DNA of 64,000 nt. Origin: Rhyzopertha dominica. Its lineage: Eukaryota; Arthropoda; Insecta; Coleoptera; Bostrichidae. The stretch spans positions 7,688,001 through 7,752,000 of the forward strand of contig QCXZ01000137.1 of NCBI GenBank assembly GCA_025024175.1, written 5' to 3'. Position numbers and translations under genes: made by a program. Of the stretch, positions 55,901 to 61,900 are shown piece by piece (within the stretch, counting starts at the first letter, position 1; each line of letters opens with the position of its first letter). The notes under the pieces are model-generated. The model was not told the origin of the DNA and ran no database searches. It saw only the letters and a list, made by a program, of their open reading frames with translations.

Positions 55901-58900
55901 TCGGCATCTTCCAAAACGACTTTTTGCGTTTTGGGCAGATTTGGAGTTAACTTTCTTTTGCAGATTCATATAGGTACTGTGCTTAACAAGTTCAATAGCA
56001 TAAGTCGTTATGTCCCTGCTTATGCCAGGGCTAGACCGAAGCTCCGTATTCACTAATTTGGCAGGTTGTTTGTGAATGTTTTCTAGAGCTTTCCTTTTCA
56101 CACTTTTGTTGACAATCTGCCTGTACAGATTTATCTCTTCTTTGTGATGGTAGGATAATTCGGAGTCCAAGATTTCATTTCCAACTGACGTATAGATTTT
56201 TGCAGGAAATTTCGATGTATTATTTGTACACCTTAAACGCACAGTTTTGTTTTTACGGTTGTTTGCCATGCAAAACTTGTAGTTATTCACAAAACTATTA
56301 GTTTTAGTTGCCAGATGTATAGCGACAACTGAAGCAACATTGCGTCAGGCTCAGATTGTAAAGAGACGTAATATGGAAGAATCCAAGCGTTCCTATTGTA
56401 TAGTTTGCTTGGAAATGTGGTCCTCGCGAGGTATCACTTTCCAATAACACGTCTTTGGATGAGCCATCTATATATAAAGTATAATGTTTTCGGTTCCGCT
56501 CAAATGTGCATGGGCGATAACCGACAGACGAAGAAAAGCAAAAACATTCCGGCACGTGCTCCGCCATTAATTAATATATCTCCAAGAAGATCGGAGACGC
56601 GCTCTGGAAAGTTAACAATCCGGTCTGCCGATTGCATTAGAACATACTTTCGATCAATTACAACAGTGAGCTTTCTTATTTGTTCAATTACCTGCAATGG
56701 AAACAATAAAAATGCTGCACGCCAAATCAGTAATTGCAATGAAAAGTCTTGACACTAATTCCTAGTCGATTAGATTCATCAGTGATTAATAGCTGCGAAT
56801 GCTTACGCATGCGATCACCGAAATCACTCGCGTTCTGATAGCCGGCTTTCTCCGATGTCATAATATGTACTTAACACGCATCTGCTGTTGTATAATTACC
56901 AGCATCTCAATGAAAAAGCTCAGATCGGTGCGTTCCTTTACGCATGGACGCATTCTACACGGAGCCTTTTGATGTATCGCTCGTGGAAACCGCGGAACGC
57001 ACGATGTTCAAAGCCAGGGAATGGTTTACGTGGATGAGGCAGATGTTCCAACTTTCGTTCTCACAAATGAAATTTTAAACCGTTATGCTTTCTACACCTT
57101 GAAGGTGGATTACGGGATTGTAATTCAATTTTGTTTCGTTTTCGTCTGTGGGCAAGCTAACGATTCTATAATTAATTCTTTGTTGAATGGCAACCAAATA
57201 TAAACCATTAGAGATCAGATTCGAATCGAACCGTAAGAAACAAAAATATATGTATGATTGGGTGNGGTTCTCAGGGCGCTCATATTAAATCGTCTGTTCA
57301 TCGACTCAATAAATGATCGGCTGCCATCAGAGGTATTTAATTCCTGGTACCCCCTACGTTAGATTTTGTTGAGGATGGTGTAAATTGTTGAAAGATAGGG
57401 AGATCTTGGTGGTTAGGGCAACATGTTAAAGTTGTTTTGTTCAAAGTAGTCCAAAGAAACTATAGCTATATGTGGTCGTGCATTGGCTTGTTAAAAAGTG
57501 GATTGAGCAGGCCCTTCAAGTAATGTAAAACACGTGTTTCCGCTACTTCCTAGATTTAAGGCCTTGATGGAAACTAAAGGTGATATGCCATGAGCAATAA
57601 CTTGATCCATTATCTCTAAGTATGGATATTTAGTTATGTAACATTTCTAAAGGTTAGACCCCACGAAGTCCAAGTATATTCACTTTATTAGCAAATGTGC
57701 AACTGGCACGACGCTTTCAGCTACTAATAGCCATCATCAGTGCTTGAAAGTAAGAGAATCAATAAGAATTTAAATTTTCAGCAGTTCTTCTCCATATGAA
57801 CTTTTTTTTGCGACATTTAAAACAAACAACACCTTTAGAATACTGCTTTTTTCTGTCGAATTTCTATCCACTGTCCTTGCATTCCTTTATAGGCTGCAAA
57901 GGCTTCTTTCTTCATCCAGAAGACGGAGATAGAGTACTTAATATTTTGAACATTACCGTCTCCTCACTTGCTTTTCTAAGACGTGTTCAGCAATTGAATT
58001 CATTTAATAAGCCCACTCCTGTTCGTTCTATTAACATACCTCTAAATGAAAAAGAGATCTCTCACAAACCTGCTATTCGGCCTCTGTTAAAGTTTATATA
58101 AATAAAACAATATTGTACAGGGTAAGAATTTATATGGCAATGCCATCATTACACTGACATGATGACAAAGCTACCTATCTGCCATTATGGGATCGACTTC
58201 CTAAAGGAAGTTGCCTGTAGCCTGACAAATTGGCATGCATCTGCATACTTCAATTTGACAGCAGGCCTCCACGGCACTTTTTGCGAACCAAGCCTTTGGT
58301 ATATAGGCAAAACCAGTTCAATGCCGTGCTGTCCTCACTAGACCTAAACTGCACTGACGAGCTATAATGATAGCAAAATAGATGTATCTGCAGTCGCCGT
58401 GCAGATAGCACAGCATAGACATGCATTTTTATATTGTACAGGGCGTTCTTATTTTTATAATCAGAAAGCTGGAAGACTATAGCTAACGGATAAGTAGTAA
58501 AAATGTGTGCACACCACATACAAAACTGGGGACACTATCTGTTTCAGTAATAATCGTATCTCTACAAGGACTATGTACATAAACAACTTCATTTTCTTTA
58601 GCGGTTATTATGACATGTTGTTTTCCGGGTTGCTTCCCATGTTGATTGTTTGGTCTTGACGTTTCAACACTCATGTCGCTGTCTTCCTCAGAAGTAGCTC
58701 TGAAACTGAAGTGGTAGCGTTGTTACGTATGACCGATTTCCGGGTAGTTCGATGTCTCGGTCTCGTTTACAATTGTGCGGATTCTTCTGGATGTGGATGA
58801 CTTCCTTGTACAATCTCGGCCACAATCTCGCTTCCCTTGACAGCATTTGTGCCTCCTCGAATCTGATGATGTGGCCAGTCTCCATTCGGTGTTCTGCGAC

Positions 58901-61900
58901 AGTCGACCTGTCACATTGCCGGTTCTTGGTGAAGTTGAATTAGAACCAACTTACTAAAAGTTATAAGATTTGGGAAAAATGAATGTACTGTAAGTAGGCT
59001 AATAATTCATCTACAAAAGCTTGGTGTCATCGAAAGATTAAAAAGCAGAGATACAAATAAGTGGACTAAGATGTTGAAGAGATGGGACTGAATACAATGA
59101 ATCTTATACATTCTAGATTTTCGTTTGCTCCTTAAGCACAATAACAAGCAGTGATTTTACTGTATGAGTATGAATGCTTAGAATAACGCCACAAGACGTA
59201 CACCTGCATCCAACTAACCAAAAACCGTCAATTTCAGGCCATAGCCTTGTTCCTCGTCAGCCTCCTCGCCTTGGTAAAGGGCCAGAGCTACGGTTTCGGC
59301 TTTGGATCGCCCTACGCCTTCGGCGGAGGTCTGGNCGTCCCCCTTCAGAGGCAGAGNGACCCCAGGCAGGACACAGGACCCGTAGTCTTCCCACCCGCTC
59401 CACCAGACAACGGAGAAACTAGCGGTGTCGTCGTGGGAGCCTCAGGATACGGATTCGTGCCACCAAACAGTCCAGGTGAGAAAGGATTTTGAGGAGTAGG
59501 TATTTCGGGGACTGACGTTTCATTTCTGCTAGTAACTCAGCTTGCTNGGGTTTGGGTTTGCTCTTTCTCTCAAGAATTTCAGGTTAAAGACGAATTTTAT
59601 ACGGGGTGTTCGCGATAAGAGTTTACAATGGCTAACTTCTTTATTTGACACCGTAAACTAGTTTTATGATGTTTTGAGAAGAATTTTGTGATGTGTACAA
59701 AGAAAAACAAGAGATTAGGTGATCGAGCTATTGACTACCAGTTTGCTATTTTAATTAAAATGACCCCCTTCTTACAGTGCTTTCGATTAAGCGCAATTAT
59801 TTAAAAAACAAATGATTTAGGGCGTTTATAATTTATAACTTTTTTTGTTTAGTTAGATGCCTTTTACTGAATGAGCTATAAAAAAGTGGGTCCGTTCGTT
59901 TTAAAATGATAAACATGTGGTCAATATTTGGGTTAGTTGATGGCCATTTTTTTGTATATACCACCAAATTCTTCTCAAAAATCGGAGTGACCATTTATTT
60001 TTAATTGACGTCATGGACGTCAAATAAAAAGTTTCACTTTTATCGTGAACACCCTGAGTAATGTTTAATAAATCTTTCTTTAGAAAATTGCAAGCTATTT
60101 AATAATCGTTTTTGCGAATTATTCTAAAGAAATCTTTGAAGTTACACTGACGTTCACCGCTTAAGAAACGAATAAGTCAAAAAAATTAAAACGAAATTTC
60201 ATCGTTTCGTACTTAATGATGTAATCTATACCACCGCGTATATGTCTAGCCCATTTCTTCAAACCTTCCGCGACTGCCGTTAAAATATTTTCTGCTTTGT
60301 CTCATTGATATAGGGTGTGTTGAAATAGCAAAAACAAAATCCGGGTTTCACGGATTGACATGGTTCGCTTTGTAAACTGATAAAAACGAACGTCTGGCCA
60401 TTATTTAAAATAACGAAAAAGCAGGAAGCCGAATTTTCGTCTGTTAAGCCGCAGACCATGAATGAAGTTCAACGGCATGTTTCTTAATCCCGACACATTC
60501 ATTGTTTGATCCATCCGTTGAAAATCGCTTGGGTAAACCCCAAAAAGAGCCGGTTTCGTTTTATCTTTTGATAGAACTGTTTCGAACAATTAGGGGCATT
60601 CGACTGAGGATTCGCTCAATGAAACTGTTGTATTTAATCAATGAACGTAAATTTGCATGCAAATTTGGGTGCTTTGCTTGCGCATGGCTGCGTTTCTCAC
60701 TACGGTTTCACTGTCTCACTGTCATTAACATGTGCTTTTTTACTTTATTTCAAGAACAGTTGTTTCTTTTTGGATAGAAGAAGGACTGCTACTTTTAACG
60801 CGAATACCGAAAAAATATAGCTTACGTAAGGTTTCAATGCCAATATAATTTAGCTCAATATTTTGTACCTACCTTTTATAGCATCATCAGATAAAAAATC
60901 TTATTAGGATCATAAATCTAGCCACGATTATAAATTCAAATTAGCATTATAATACTAGAAAGCTATCGTAATATCAGATATCTAGCAATAGAGTTGTGAT
61001 AGTATATTCATTATACCGGATGCTTCACCTAATAATCAACAATCCATAGCTCTATTAATATTCAATTGTGTTAGGGATTTCTATTATGCATTATTATGCG
61101 GTATTACAGTCATACCAGTTATGTCCACCAATAGTGCCATCCTTAAGAACGAGAGCTTCATCAGTAAACATAACTTGTTGAACAAAGTATTTTTCTTGAA
61201 TTATTATTTCATCAACAGCCAGTTCACAAAAACTGACTTTTTTCTATAAATCTCGTGGCAATAGCTCTCCCTCCTTCTGTATTTTTCCTGTGCCCTAACT
61301 GCATTGATCAGCCTTAGTAGCGTCTTCATTCCTTCAAGCCACATGTATCCCTTTACCTTCTTTATAGCTTCTAGATGAGTAGGTAGTGCAGCTACTGTTT
61401 GAAATATTTATGCTATACCGGCTGTCAACTATCTCCGATTTGGTCTTTCATCAGTATCAATTGTAGGTTTATTCCTATCTAATTACAAAATTCCTCCCAC
61501 AGACTTTTTTTGATTTTTTAACGAATTGTTTCGCCTTTATTCTCTGCTTTTTATAGTCTGCATATTTTGTTCCATCCTTCTTAATCGACACCTGTGCTTT
61601 TATTTAATTATTCCATCCTCTTGTCTGTTTTTTTGTGTCTAGTGATATTTATAGTTCCACATATTTCTTCGTTCTTTGTGTTTTCCCTAACCATCAGTAT
61701 GTACCTAATTGATTTTAGATTTTTTCGTGCCACACTTGTGTATTTGTGTTTTTTGTGTTCGTAAAACGTGTTTCTCATTCTGCATGCAATATTTCTAATA
61801 ATGTACGCCCATTATTATTTCTAGTCTTTCCTTTTAACCACTGGATTTGATTTCTTTTCATCATTCGTCTGTTTTCAGTAACCAATGTCAATTCTCCNTA

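Larger units (their letters stand above)
25945..59237 (+). other. 33.3-kb first intron of the secreted-protein gene
   Basis: Runs from the GTAAGT donor at 25945 to the TTTCAG acceptor ending at 59237. It contains most of the transposon relics listed separately plus long stretches with no recognisable content. Its size is set almost wholly by inserted elements and unannotated AT-rich DNA. Confidence 0.75.

Noticed and set aside
57796..58101. 101-codon plus-strand frame
   Set aside because: Ends near the interspersed repeat and may be LINE- or PLE-derived, but no diagnostic motif was found.
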